A DNA stretch of 64,000 nt, taken from assembly GCA_000277445.1 (NCBI GenBank), contig AJWJ01000003.1, positions 62,001-126,000 of the forward strand. Reading direction: 5' to 3'. A model generated the notes under the pieces. It saw only the letters and a program-made list of their open reading frames with translations, was not told the DNA's origin and made no database searches. Positions 12,382-23,150 of the stretch are shown here, in pieces. How positions within the stretch are numbered: the stretch's first letter is position 1; the number at the start of each line of letters is the position of its first letter. Origin of the DNA: Polysphondylium violaceum. Its lineage: Eukaryota > Evosea > Eumycetozoa > Dictyosteliales > Dictyosteliaceae. Made by a program: the position numbers and the translations under genes.

Positions 12382-13761
12382 ATCAATATGAATATCAATA
12401 TCTATATCCATTCTCCCCCACACTCGATGGGAAATATCAACTATTTATCTCATCAATCTACTAAACTACCATCACACCTCACACCAACAACAACCATGAT
12501 TATTATCATCATCTAATTTTTATCTCCCCAAATAAATCACCACACACCACACACATATTCCCATCTCTTTAATTTGTGATAAAAATAGAAATATAAATTA
12601 TACTAACAACAACAATAACAATAATAATAATAATAATAATAACCATTACTATTTTTTTTTAATCATTTGTGGGGTGAGGGGAATTAATTATTTGCACACA
12701 CCACCTTTATTGATCAACACTCACACCATTTAATTAAATTGAGATATTCAGCAGGGCTGCTTCTCTCTTTACTGTTACACACACCAAAAAAAGGAGCCAG
12801 TAACAGTGTAGCAGTGCTATCAAATGAAATGATAAATAAAAACATCACCTTTATTTGAACCCTATTTCGAATAGGTTTTGATTCAAAAAATCCGTTGATA
12901 TTGTTGTTTGTGTTTGGAAATTATTTGTTTGGATTAAAAAGGAAATGTCACAACAACAACAACAGAGAGTCACAAATTTGAAAAAAAACACACCCACTCA
13001 CAACAATTTAAATTTTATTTTATTTTAATTTTTATTTTTTTTAAAAAAAAAATTTTACTCGAACAAAAAATAAAAAAAAAATTCTCTAAAATTCGCCAAA
13101 TACTTTGTTATCACCCTCCACAACATAACACATACCTTTTAATATACAGAGTTTAAACTCTTTTTTTTATATATATATACACAACCTTTTTGTCTATATA
13201 ATAGCACAACAACAATATTAGACAATTCTTGTTATCCCCCCACACAAATAGTAACAAATAACAACTCTCACCACATTTTAAATAACTAGAGAATTATTAA
13301 TTATATAAATTAAATAATACATATAATTATTTGTAAATAATAATAATAACACCAATTTTTAAAGAAAAAAACAATTCACCTTTTTTTACATCTATAGTAC
13401 TTTATTTACCATATAAATACTATATTTTAATATAAATATATTTTTTTTCTTTTATAAATAATAATAATATTTTTTTTACAATATATACTATATATATGAT
13501 ATCATCATAACAAAAGTTTAATAACTATATATTCCCCTTCCCCACAACAACAATTTTCTAAATAATTTTTTAAAATACAAAATATCCGAATTTTTTTTTT
13601 ATAAAGGATACATTTTGTTACAATTTTCATAACACACCTCATTTGTTTAATATATATATATATATAATATTATAACATTACCCTTTCTTAATAATAATCA
13701 TTAACAACACAACCAACAACTCACCCTGTATATAAATTTTCAAAACACACACAATTTCAAA
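12382..13761. other. 1.4 kb intergenic, promoter of the PNRC-like gene
   Basis: Lies between two plus-strand genes. CA-rich and A/T-rich throughout. It holds a stem-loop at 12757-12815 (separate entry) and a small palindrome near 12860-12875. A long A/T-rich block with many short T tracts directly precedes the PNRC-like ATG. No open frame of note. Confidence 0.5.
12757..12815. other. imperfect stem-loop
   Basis: ACTGTTAC at 12771-12778 is the exact inverse complement of GTAACAGT at 12800-12807. An outer CTGCT/AGCAG pairing (about 12758-12762 with 12810-12814) extends the stem after an internal loop. The apical loop is 21 nt. It is richer in G+C than its surroundings. It may be a small structured RNA or a protein-binding site. 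Confidence 0.4.
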
Positions 13762-14625
13762 ATGAATACTTATATCGAAAACAAAAGATCAATTTCAAAT
13801 ACTACTCCACAAAAGAGGGCTCCCTTGTCATCCACCACACCAAAGAAATCACAATTCCAAGATGCAGTCGTCGCCAAATCAGATGTAGGAGAATTTCAAG
13901 GAGGTTATTTTATCATGCCAAGTAACGATGAAAAAATGAAGAGACCCATTATTCCAAATCAACAAAAGTTTTCCCCACAAAGAAAAAGACTTCCACCAGT
14001 GAGCCAATTTAATAATCAATCTATCGTTATTGAAGAAGATATCAAAGCAATTAAACAACAACAACAACAACAATATCAACAAATTCAAAAGAAACAACAA
14101 CAAATTCATAAACAATTACAAGAACAACAATTCAACTCTAGTAGTAGTGACGATGATAACCTTTTACTTACTCCAGCTTCTTTTAAAGTATATATTATAT
14201 ATTTAATTTTTTTTTTTTTCGATTATATAATTTGATTCTAAACATACTTTTTTTTTTTCTATCAGAATAATGATTATAACACTCCAAGCAAACAACAATA
14301 CAAACAACAACAACAACAACAACAACAACAAAAGTATTTGTCGCCTCAACCAAAATATACCACTGGTAGTTCCCCACCACGCGCCAATTCACCAAACAAA
14401 AAAGGTATTACTTCTCCATCTCAAATTAATTGTTGGGCTGGTGGTGCTTTTAACAATTCACCATCCCCAAATTCTCTTCCAATCCCAGACTTTGGTGACG
14501 ATAGTGATTTAGTTGCTAGTATATCTCAGCCTCTAGAACCACAACAAACTCTTGAACAAATGAGTTTTGATTTAAGAAGATTATTAAATATTACTCCTGT
14601 TGCCGTTGCTGGTTCCTCAAATTAA
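13762..14625 (+). CDS. PNRC-like decapping activator
   Basis: Exons 13762-14187 and 14266-14625 give 261 residues. Most of the protein is Gln-, Ser- and Pro-rich. Near the C terminus is the short motif CWAGGAFNNSPSPNSLPIPDF (split here for length: CWAGGAFNNSPSP, then NSLPIPDF). It matches the PNRC/EDC consensus (Y/W)AGxxFxxxPSPxxLPxP, and is followed, as in human PNRC2, by an LEQMSFDLRRLL helix (human: IMTFQLKTLL). In that family the motif binds the Dcp1 EVH1 domain and stimulates mRNA decapping in the cytoplasm. The intron lies between the polyQ block ending TPASFK and a second polyQ block. The motif call is strong; the function is inferred from the motif alone. Confidence 0.75.
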
Positions 14626-15301
14626 TTCAACAACAACAACACACATCAAACTAATTAATTGGCAAACACTTGGTTAGTCAAAAACACCTTTTTCCCTATT
14701 TTATATATATTTTTATATATGTAAATTGTTTTTTATTTTTATATCTTTGACAAGCACCTCCCTTTCTTGTCAAATACACACCTTTCCCTTACCGACAAGC
14801 ACCACTTTGTTGTCTATTTCCCACCCTGTATCGTTACAAGCATCACCCGTTGTCGTATACTCCAACCGACAAGCACTTCACTTTTGTTGTCAATGACTAG
14901 TTCCCTCCGAGTTTGGTCCAAATTATTTGATAAGCCCTCGTTATCAAATAATTATCCCTTTTTTTGTCGAATATTCGTACTTGTACTTTTTTTTTTTTCT
15001 AATTTTTTTTTTATTTTTTTTCACAAAAAAATATTTATTTATTTATTTATTTATTAATTTAATATTAATATAATAATCCTTACATTATTGTATATCGACT
15101 CACTCATTTATTTTAATAAATTTTTAAAAGTAAAAAAAAAAAAAAAAAAAAAACTTATTCGATTTCAGACAAACACTCTAATATTTTTTCTTATTTGAAT
15201 AATTCAAATTCTTTTGCTTTTCAACAAAAAGAAAACAAAATACTAAACTTTGCCAATTATATATAATTTAAATAATAGTATTTTACTGTTTTATTTTGAA
15301 T
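14626..15301. other. intergenic between convergent genes, with stem-loop row
   Basis: This is the 3' flank of the PNRC-like gene and of the minus-strand gene that ends at 15302. The first half carries a row of related stem-loops (separate entry). The second half is poly-T, a (TTTA)n run at about 15035-15057 and a poly-A run near 15130-15155. Confidence 0.6.
14746..14953 (+). repeat. row of five related stem-loops
   Basis: Five units share a core of the form GACAAGCACC...TTGTC. Arms: 14746-14754 with 14766-14774 (9 bp, perfect, 11-nt loop); 14794-14798 with 14810-14814 (5 bp, 11-nt loop); about 14836-14839 with 14850-14853, with extra outer pairs; 14868-14872 with 14887-14891; and 14921-14933 with 14941-14953 (13 bp, perfect, 7-nt loop). 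The left arm runs into GC(A/C)CC or a close variant in each case. Because both arms and the loop start recur, the units look related by duplication. They could be a structured 3' untranslated region of the PNRC-like mRNA or a separate noncoding RNA. Confidence 0.6.
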
Positions 15302-15868
15302 TTAAAAACCTCCAAAAGAGCTGTTGGAAAAAGAAGATGAATTATCATAACTATTTGAAAAACATTGGTTTTGACCAAAATCAGATTGGTGATGGGATTG
15401 GTAACTTTCATTTTGACCATAGCTTTGATTAAAATTGTTATTGTAGTGATTATTATTGTTATTATCACAATGATCGTTTGTATAGTAAACAGTTTCTGGA
15501 ACTACCGGTACACCATAACTATGTGAGGAACGAGAGCTTGTTGGTGGTTGGTATATAAAATCTCTGTTTTGTTGTGTTTGGTAATACGAATAATTGTTTC
15601 TATTTTGAGAGGATGAAGATGACATGGATTGGTGTGCAATTTGTTTTTTTGGTTCATAGCCAACTGGATACACAACACCACCATATTCGGTAGAGGTGAC
15701 ATTTGTTACTTCATTAACAACAATGGGAACTGGGGCAGCCTTCTTTCTTGAAAATCTTGGAAAGAATTTAAATTTACCTTTACCCTTGACATGAGAGGAA
15801 TTTACATTATAAGAAGTGGTTGTATAAACAACACCAGATGGATTTGATTCGGTAGTATAATAGCTCAT
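15302..15868 (-). CDS. Asn/Ser/Tyr-rich hypothetical protein, 188 aa
   Basis: A single exon of 188 residues starting MSYYTTESNPSGVVY. The N-terminal part has a short basic stretch (KGKGKFKFFPRFSRKK), followed by hydrophobic and acidic residues with repeated VVYPVGY / VPVVPETVYY elements. The C-terminal half is low complexity, rich in Asn, Gln, Ser and Tyr, and ends SSFGGF. There is no signal peptide or membrane segment. The composition suggests a disordered protein. I do not recognise a family. Its 3' end converges on the PNRC-like gene. Confidence 0.65.
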   Translation of the reverse strand: MSYYTTESNPSGVVYTTTSYNVNSSHVKGKGKFKFFPRFSRKKAAPVPIVVNEVTNVTSTEYGGVVYPVGYEPKKQIAHQSMSSSSSQNRNNYSYYQTQQNRDFIYQPPTSSRSSHSYGVPVVPETVYYTNDHCDNNNNNHYNNNFNQSYGQNESYQSHHQSDFGQNQCFSNSYDNSSSFSNSSFGGF

Positions 15869-16344
15869 TTTTTTTAGTTGAGAGATATAAATATGTATAT
15901 AAAAACTAATAAATATTAATTGTATTAAATAGGATAAATAAAATTATAATGGATTTTTTAAAAATGGTAAGATAAATTTTTCTATAAATAAGATTTGATT
16001 GACTTTAATAAATCGTTGTCTTTCCAAAACTTTAATTAGTTTTTGAGAAAAGATTATTTTGTCACAAAATAGTTCAATTTTTATCTATTGTCCAAAATAG
16101 TTGAAATTCTAAATTTGTAAAAGAAAAATAATATTTAATTTTTTTTTTGTTTTTTTAAAAATTTTTTTAAAAAAAAGATATCAAACTAGAACAAAATGAA
16201 AAAATATTTGTAGATCTAATCCGAGTAGTCTATGAGATTTGGATGGGTATTTTTTTTATTTTTTTTTAAATAATAATATTTATTACAATTTTAGATTCTT
16301 TTTTTGATTTTTTTGTTTTAAAAAGTAAATTGGGGACAAAAAGC
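15869..16344. other. intergenic, A/T-rich
   Basis: Separates the CYRI stop from the start of the 188-residue gene, both on the minus strand. It holds the CYRI 3' end and the promoter of the small gene, with several long A and T tracts. No further feature is visible. Confidence 0.6.
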
Positions 16345-17734
16345 TTAATCGAGGAGTAACAGTTGTTTAATGGCGCCTGGTGTATCAGCGTCATTTAAAT
16401 GAATGGTAGTAAATCGGAGAGCATTTAATAAACCTGGTGATGATGAAGCATTTGTTTCTTTAAGAGTAACAATACATCCTTTCATCTATTTGAGTGTAAA
16501 AGAGGGAAAATAGTAGTGATTAGTATTTTGAAAGAGTATTAGATCAAATGATAAACAACACTTACATTGATTGGAGATTTCTTTACAAAAGCACCTTGTG
16601 GGTGAATATGATCAAATAAGATAATTGAACCAACCATGGCTCTAAGACAAAACATATTGATTTCTTCGTTGTTGAATTTCTTTTTGTCAACCATATCATG
16701 ACAAACATTTGCCATTGTTGATAAGGCTGTGGTAACGTTGTCTCTTGGTACGGTGGTATCTTGAGAGAGGAATTTAACAGTGGTTTCACTTAAAACCTTC
16801 ATCATTGGAGTTGGATAAGCGAAAAATAATGACATTCTATTTGCCAATTCATCACGAATTTTAATGTTGGCATCTTTTTTAGATAACTTCATTCTGTTAA
16901 GAGTACGACGATAATATGAAAAATCATTTTGAATAGCTGGATTGACCATCTGTTATTATAATTGTTGTTGTTGTTGTTGTATTTGATTAGAATCTATCAT
17001 TTTACTATTACGACTACTAAATTTCTATCTACTAAATGATGCTAAAACTATTTAACCTAGAGAGATAGAAAGAATAATAACAACTTACCTTGGCATCATC
17101 AAATCTTAAAACGAAATCAAAAATATCAGCAAGTTGTTTTGCAAGAGCTTGTTGGTTTGATAAACTTGATTTTGGATCATTTTTACACAATGCAACCAAA
17201 AGTTTTGGGAAACAAGTTTCCAATTCTAAAGAGAAATCATAAAATTCTTGAAGTTGATCAACAGATGGAAGAACTGCTTCCCAAGCAGCATCTTCAGTTT
17301 CTGGACCTGGGTTGGTAATAGCCTATTTATAAAAGTATGTTGCGTTAGAATGAGTGTATTTGTTTTGTTTTTGTTTAACAAGGCTAATCTATTATTATTA
17401 TTATTTACTACATACTCTTCTAATATATTCATTACAACCTGCATAATTTAAAAGTCTTTCAATAATAGCTGGTCCTCTGTTCAAAACTTCACCGACATTT
17501 TTGTGGAGTTCTCTTTCATCGTCAGATGGTTGAGCATCTAAATAAAAAAAAAGATAATTAATATACATTTACAATCATATGATTTAGATTAATACAAGAA
17601 CAAGAACAACAAGAACAACACATTAATCTATAAAAGCTATATTGCTAAACATGATGATTGATATTACGTTCAAAATCTATAAAAATTTGTTCAGCATGAT
17701 CATTTCCATTGATAAAACTCAATAATTGACCCAT
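16345..17734 (-). CDS. cyri: CYRI (FAM49) Rac1-binding regulator of the SCAR/WAVE complex
   Basis: Five exons, 17734-17668, 17537-17416, 17322-17089, 16949-16566 and 16485-16345, give 315 residues; all joins keep phase. It starts [12 protein letters not shown]; in the family the Gly at position 2 is myristoylated, and it is present here. Strong landmarks shared with human CYRI-B are [60 protein letters not shown] and GLLNALR. The family contains the DUF1394 Rac1-binding fold related to CYFIP/PIR121, and it limits SCAR/WAVE-driven actin assembly at the plasma membrane. Length matches the usual ~320. The gene is divergent from the J-like membrane protein gene. Confidence 0.95.
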
Positions 17735-18625
17735 GTTTAGTTACAAGTCTATAATATATATAATCTAGATAGAGAGGAAAATGTAAACTTATTAGTATGT
17801 TGATAGGAGAATGATCTTTTTTTTTTTTAAAAAAAAAAATTATATATTTTTTTTAAAAAAAAAAAAAATTTTGATACATATAAAAATAAACACACACAAA
17901 ACCACCACATCATAGATATTTTTAAACTCTAAATTATACATTGTCGACTTAGAGTTAAAAGTGTATCACAATGAGTGATCGATGGTGACATAAATCACAG
18001 ACACGCAGTATGACTGACATAAACACAACCACACACGCATGTATAAGCATGGGGATGTAAGAACAAATATACCATCTCTTACCTACAAAAAATAAAAGTG
18101 AGTGTGTTATAGTGATAAAATGATGAAATGAGGTTGAGAAAAATAGCGTCTAGAGGTATTCTTTTCTGTAAGGTAAAAAGGCAGTTTAATGACACAAAAA
18201 GAATCCACACGATATACTATAAATAATTTACACAATGAATGATGTTGGAGTGGAAAAAAAGAAACAAAAAATAAAAAAAAAAAAAAAAAACAAATAAAAA
18301 AAAAGCGCTACAAAAAAAAAAAAAAAAAAATAGGGTAAGAAAATTATTCATGGATTGGTGTGTGTGTTTTGAAAGTGTTAGATATTTTTTGCGTGTGGTA
18401 TAGGTAGTACACACACACACACACCAATATTACCCAAGACAATTGAATCAAAACATAAATATAGTTGGTTATATGTTGGAAACATCTCTATTAAAACTCT
18501 TTTACTCATGATCCCTGTTGCAAAAAAGAAATTCTTTGGAATCTACATATCAGACCAATTGAAATTTTTTTTATTTTGATTTTTTGAGGACAAAAAAAAG
18601 GAAATGCCATCTTTAATTGCACACA
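17735..18625. promoter_or_regulatory. divergent promoter region of cyri and the J-like gene
   Basis: These 891 bases separate two outward-facing genes. They contain poly-A/T tracts, CA-rich runs (near 17890 and 18405-18425) and a uORF close to the right-hand start (18604-18654). No specific binding site can be assigned. Confidence 0.5.
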
Positions 18626-18654
18626 ATGTCGTCTTTTATACAGCTCACAAATGA
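18604..18654 (+). other. overlapping upstream ORF
   Basis: An ATG at 18604 opens a 16-codon frame (MPSLIAHNVVFYTAHK) that ends at 18654, past the main ATG at 18626 and in another frame. If the transcript begins upstream of 18604, ribosomes starting here would miss the main start, so it could reduce expression. Confidence 0.35.
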
Positions 18655-19753
18655 CGAGATAGACAATATACTCTTTGCAACAAATGGGGGTACCATCAAT
18701 CTCTATACATTGATATCGATTGATCCCAGTGTTTCCATAGAGCAGATTCACGAGCACTACAGAAAGCTAGACAAGGTGTTTAACTATGAGTTGATCGAAA
18801 GGAATATAAATAGCCCCACTTATGAACTACAAGAGGGCGACGAACTGTTGTTAAAGTTGCTACTTGCTTTCAAGATCCTCAGAAACCCTAAACTAAAGGC
18901 CAAGTATGACGAGTATCTCCAAAGAACAACCTACTATGACAACATGTCCACTCCAGTAAAGGTGGCTTATATGTTGTTCTTTTTCTTTGCTGGAAAGGCC
19001 TGCGATGTGGCCTATTGTCTATCGGATATCTCGAAAGGCAAAGAGGAGAGCCGCCAATTGCTCAAGAGCCAATTCAAACAGAGCTATTTTTCTTCGTTGA
19101 GAGGATTGCCCTTCAAGTTGATAAATATACCCGCACAGGCTATCCTCTCGCTGGTTCCAGAGAAATATTCAGAGCTGTTGGAGTCGTTGGTTTTCTATCC
19201 AACGATGTATTTCATCCCAATGTTAACGACAGTGTATCCTGCAGTAAGCGTGTTTAATATTATAAAAGGCCTCCTCATCGATCCACAGAGCAAACAACCA
19301 TCGTGGAGTCGTTTTTACTATGGTTTCACCGTGTTTGCCTTGCGTCAATTGTATATATACGGCATCGAAGAGACAATGACCTACATTCGAGACAAGGTAC
19401 AAAAAAATTATCTCTATAACCTCAATTCTAGATTTTGGGAGATCTCAAATAGAATCTGTTCATCATCTCTTGCTCGATCACTTGTGTTTATCTCTTTGAT
19501 TAGTCCAGTTCAGGTAATATTCCATCAATATCAAGCCACTGCACTTGCCCGTAGTGTTGGTCCAAGCATTATTCCCTTTGCAAAATCCATATACTATGGT
19601 CAAGGACTCGCTCAATTATTTAATCCATTTGGTATGGCATCTGCCGTTGCTACCACATTTTTCAGTAGTCACTTTACACTTTTAACTGCTCAATTTAGAA
19701 AAGAGCTTGAAGAATCTATTAAAAGAGAGGAAGAGGAAGAAAAAGAAGAATAA
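18626..19753 (+). CDS. membrane protein with a degenerate J-like domain
   Basis: A single exon. I start at the ATG at 18626, giving 375 residues. Residues of about 20-100 look like a DnaJ domain in layout (LYTLISIDPSVSIEQIHEHYRKL, then LLLAFKILRNPKLKAKYDEYL), but HYRKL stands where the J domain would need HPD, so it is unlikely to stimulate Hsp70. Several hydrophobic segments follow (around VAYMLFFFFAGKA, FYPTMYFIPMLTTVYPAVSVF and SLVFISLISPVQVIF), and the C terminus is acidic and charged (KREEEEEKEE). It is probably an organelle membrane protein. I do not recognise a named family. Coding DNA here is clearly richer in G+C than its flanks. Confidence 0.75.
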   Translation: MSSFIQLTNDEIDNILFATNGGTINLYTLISIDPSVSIEQIHEHYRKLDKVFNYELIERNINSPTYELQEGDELLLKLLLAFKILRNPKLKAKYDEYLQRTTYYDNMSTPVKVAYMLFFFFAGKACDVAYCLSDISKGKEESRQLLKSQFKQSYFSSLRGLPFKLINIPAQAILSLVPEKYSELLESLVFYPTMYFIPMLTTVYPAVSVFNIIKGLLIDPQSKQPSWSRFYYGFTVFALRQLYIYGIEETMTYIRDKVQKNYLYNLNSRFWEISNRICSSSLARSLVFISLISPVQVIFHQYQATALARSVGPSIIPFAKSIYYGQGLAQLFNPFGMASAVATTFFSSHFTLLTAQFRKELEESIKREEEEEKEE

Positions 19754-19934
19754 AATATATATTTCCAATCTCGATATTTAAATAAACACCAAGCGTTGAT
19801 TGATTTGGCCAAAAATGCCAACTTTAATTAAATCCTTTTTTCAGAAAAAAAAAAAAAAAAACTTAATTAAAAAAAAAGCCAAGTCTCGTTTTTCTTTTTT
19901 TGAAAGACTGTCTCATCAACAGATATAATATACA

Positions 19935-20321
19935 ATGTGCACACAAACTATAGTTAAATCAGCTGCTTCTATTAAAAAGAACTCTGTCCATGTATGTTGT
20001 TTGTTATATAGTATAGGGCTTTCATTCATAATACCTATTTATTAACGTCTATCTATACTTTGACAGATTTACAGAGATTGTATTAGATTGGGTAGATACA
20101 TTGGTTCAATGAATGGTTTTACTGGTAACATGTTAACACAAGTAAGATTAACTTTTAGAAAGAACATGTATGAAGTTGATCCAGAGAAAATTGAAGAACA
20201 AAAAGGTGATGCTCTTCGTTTTATGACAAACTTTATGCAAACTGAAGCTATGAGAATTGCTTCTCAACATAAAGCTATGAAATCTTCTCAAACTGCTCGT
20301 ACTAAAACAACTCTTGATTAA
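19935..20321 (+). CDS. LYR-motif (complex I LYR) protein, 103 aa
   Basis: Exons 19935-19991 and 20067-20321 give 103 residues. The second exon opens with IYRDCIRLGRYI, the LYR signature (Leu/Ile-Tyr-Arg), followed by an arginine-bearing helix (VRLTFRKNMYE) and a third helix (ALRFMTNFMQTEAMR). This is the three-helix layout of LYRM proteins, which act in the mitochondrial matrix with acyl carrier protein in Fe-S cluster delivery or respiratory-complex assembly. Which LYRM it is cannot be told. Basic, hydroxylated N-terminal residues (VKSAASIKKNS) would fit mitochondrial import. Confidence 0.8.
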
Positions 20322-20661
20322 ATTATAGCAACTCAACACATTATACACAATACACATACAATACATACAACATTAAAAACATGATAACGATATCATATTT
20401 CTGTACAGAAACAACAACCAATACAATACATACTACATAACCTACCAATCTCTATCTATCTAACAATGATAATGATAATAAACAATATAAATGATAGTGA
20501 TACATTACTTACTACCATACCCAATAATATATATATAAAAATCTCTTACTTTGTGCGTTTGTTTTTTCTTAATTCGATTATATTATATTTATTTAATAGG
20601 TATTATGCATTTTAAATGTGATGTGGATGTGGTGATTGATTATGTTGTTATAACAATATTA
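20322..20661. other. convergent 3' ends of LYRM gene and ndufa9
   Basis: 340 bases between two converging genes. It is CA-rich and holds a 14-bp perfect palindrome, TTTCTGTACAGAAA, at 20398-20411 and an ATGATA/TATCAT hairpin at 20381-20396. Both may lie in 3' untranslated regions. Confidence 0.5.
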
Positions 20662-22172
20662 TTATTTTTGTTGTGGATTAGCAATAGCATTAAAGAATTT
20701 ACTTGGTCTGTGCATTCTAGAAAGTCTAATTAATTTCTCTTGAATTGGAGTTGGTTTAACTTTAAGATCTTTCAAGGTTAAAGCATCTGGACTAACGAGG
20801 AAATCTTGATTATGATATTTAACTTCATCTTTAATAAAAGGTGGATCACGAGAGGCATATTCTAAGAATTGACCAACATTTCTAAATTAAATACATATTA
20901 GTATATAAAGTAATTAAAAAGTGTGCTATACGCTGCTGTTATCTATATAGAAAATGATAAATACTCCATAAATTTAGGTGAAACAGGGATATTTGGTTTG
21001 TCATATTGGGCAGTACCTTCAATAACCATATTTAAAAATTGTTCCCAAGTAAAGACTTCATCACCTGCAAGTTCATAAACTTTACCATTAGTGTTTGGAA
21101 GTTCTAAAATAGCTAAAATAGCACTAGCTAAATCGAAACTCTAATTAAAAATATAATATAATTACTTGATTAGTACACTCCTATATTATTATTGCAGCAC
21201 TATTATTAAAAACACAAAAATCAATTTACATGAAGTGGTTGGAATTTCTTGTCTTGGTAGAAACGGGGGATAAATGGCCAAAATTGGGTGATCTTTGACC
21301 ACTTGGTAATGAGTTTATCTTCATCACCAAAGATTAAACTTGGTCTAACTACTGTACAGTGTGGAATGATTTCTCTAGTTTTCTTTTCACCAATAGCCTT
21401 GGTTCTTGCAAATTCACTCGATGAATCTTCAGAGGCATTCAAGGCAGAGACGTGAATGTATTTCTCAATGTTTGCGTTTCTGGCAATTTGTGCAATACGT
21501 TCGGCACCGTCAATGTGAATGTCTTCAAATGAAAAGTTACGTGTTTCATATTGACGTCCAATCATATTGATCACAATGTTGGAGTGAGAGATGGCTCTCT
21601 CGATAGATTCTTCATTTCTAATATCATAACGAACGGGGATAACTTGGCCCAATTCTCCTAATACCTTGAGATCACGATAGGATCCTTCTTCGCCTCTGAA
21701 TGGGATCACTACTTGAATACCAGTTCTAGCCAACAATTGTACAATATATCTACCTGTGAATCCTGTAGCTCCAAATACTGTTGCTACAATACCTGTAGTT
21801 TGTGTACGACTACCATGTAAAATATTGGTTAATTCTGATCCACTGGATACAGTGGCATATGATCTCTATTATAATAGTTATTATTATTGTTATTATTGTT
21901 ATTAGTTTATGATCCCTATAATACTATATATGTGAATTAGCAGCAGCAGCAGCAGAGTAAGAGTAGTCAGAGTTGTTGTATAGTGATTGCGCATTCTCTC
22001 TAACAATAGAGTAGTTTAATAAAACTACTAAATCCTTTTGTATGTTATATAGCATAACAACACTACCAATACACCTGTGCTACCAACACAAACACAACTA
22101 AATGATCCTTACAGAACCAATAGATTTAGCTTGGTTTAAAAAGGAATAACCCTTCAACACTTGTTTAAACAT
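20662..22172 (-). CDS. ndufa9: NADH:ubiquinone oxidoreductase subunit NDUFA9 (39 kDa)
   Basis: Four exons, 22172-22113, 21865-21230, 21140-20965 and 20881-20662, give 363 residues. The N terminus (MFKQVLKGYSFLNQAK... then RSYATV) looks like a mitochondrial targeting peptide. The core is an atypical short-chain dehydrogenase with the nucleotide-binding motif VFGATGFTGRYIVQLL, then VINMIGRQYETRNFSF and KYIHVSALNA, and VVRPSLIFG as in NDUFA9. It is an accessory subunit of respiratory complex I that holds a tightly bound NADPH. Length matches the family. Exon 3 ends in a GTATTT donor, and splicing gives KFMENVGQFLEY. Confidence 0.93.
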
Positions 22173-23150
22173 CTTTTATGTTTGGGGATATAGATAATGA
22201 TGTGTTATAACAATGATCAACAATCATGAAAAATTTCAAAAAAAAAAAAAAAAATCATTGTGCCACAAAAAAACGTTACACATTTTTTCTCATTAATTAG
22301 CCAAATGTCTGTCAAAAGTAAATTGGAGCGAGTAATAGATATGTTCAACAATAATAATAATATGCTGTATATCTATCATTATTCATAATATTTTATTTAT
22401 CTTTTGTATTTTATCTATGTGTGGTCGATGAGACCACATAGACACCGTGTGATGTGATAGTAAAAGAAATCAAAGATTATTGTAAAAGTTGGTTATGGGG
22501 AGCAACATGTATTTATATAGTTATAAAACTCAGGCTCAACATCTTTAGCCTTCATAACCCCACTGATCTTGTCGTTGAAAAATTATTCGTTTTTTGAGAA
22601 AAAAAGAAAATAAATTAAAAAAAAAAAAAAAAATAACTGACCTGTTATATTGAATCAAAAAAAACTCATCGTATCTTTCTTTGCAGAAGAAATTGAGCAA
22701 ATCTCACCCAGCGGTGCATTTAATCTTACCACCACATCAAAAATTTAGTTTTTATTATTATCAACAGTAGTCGTCATAGTTATAGTAATTTTGGTAAGTT
22801 GTAAACTATAGATTTGATTTCATCACTCATATTATAATATTTTTGTTTTTTTTTTTCTATCACAATTTAGCCCCTTTTAGCACTTTTCACCCCCAAACAC
22901 ACATTTTTTTTTTATATTTTCATATTATTTTGTACAAAATATAACACTTGATTACTATAATAGAAATATTAATATAGAGTGAAAATTAGTAATAATACAC
23001 AGTAGATTTATATTGATTTATAAATCTATACAATTATAGATATAGATATATAGATATAGTTATAATATAGATATACAAAGATTTATATAGAGAAAAAAAA
23101 AGAAAAGAGTAATATTACATATTTTGTGAAATACAACAACAGTAACAACA
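22173..23150. promoter_or_regulatory. divergent promoter region of ndufa9 and myoJ, with structured segments
   Basis: 978 bases between two outward-facing genes. Near the myoJ start it is A/T-rich with T tracts. In the middle, 22410-22570 and 22660-22740 are richer in G+C and contain inverted repeats (separate entry), which is unusual for intergenic DNA in this window. Confidence 0.5.
22415..22565. ncRNA. possible structured noncoding RNA segment
   Basis: A hairpin pairs 22415-22426 with 22432-22441 (GTGGTC/GACCAC plus CTAT/ATAG, loop GATGA). A second pairing joins GGTTATG at 22491-22497 with CATAACC at 22553-22559. A third hairpin lies outside, TTTCTT/AAGAAA near 22674-22690. The segment has more G+C than its flanks and no open frame. 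It does not match any snRNA, 5S or SRP motif I know. The strand is unknown. Confidence 0.25.

Noticed and set aside
18617-18625. Upstream TTG start for the J-like protein
   Set aside because: Adds only three residues and needs a non-AUG start; the ATG at 18626 is sufficient.
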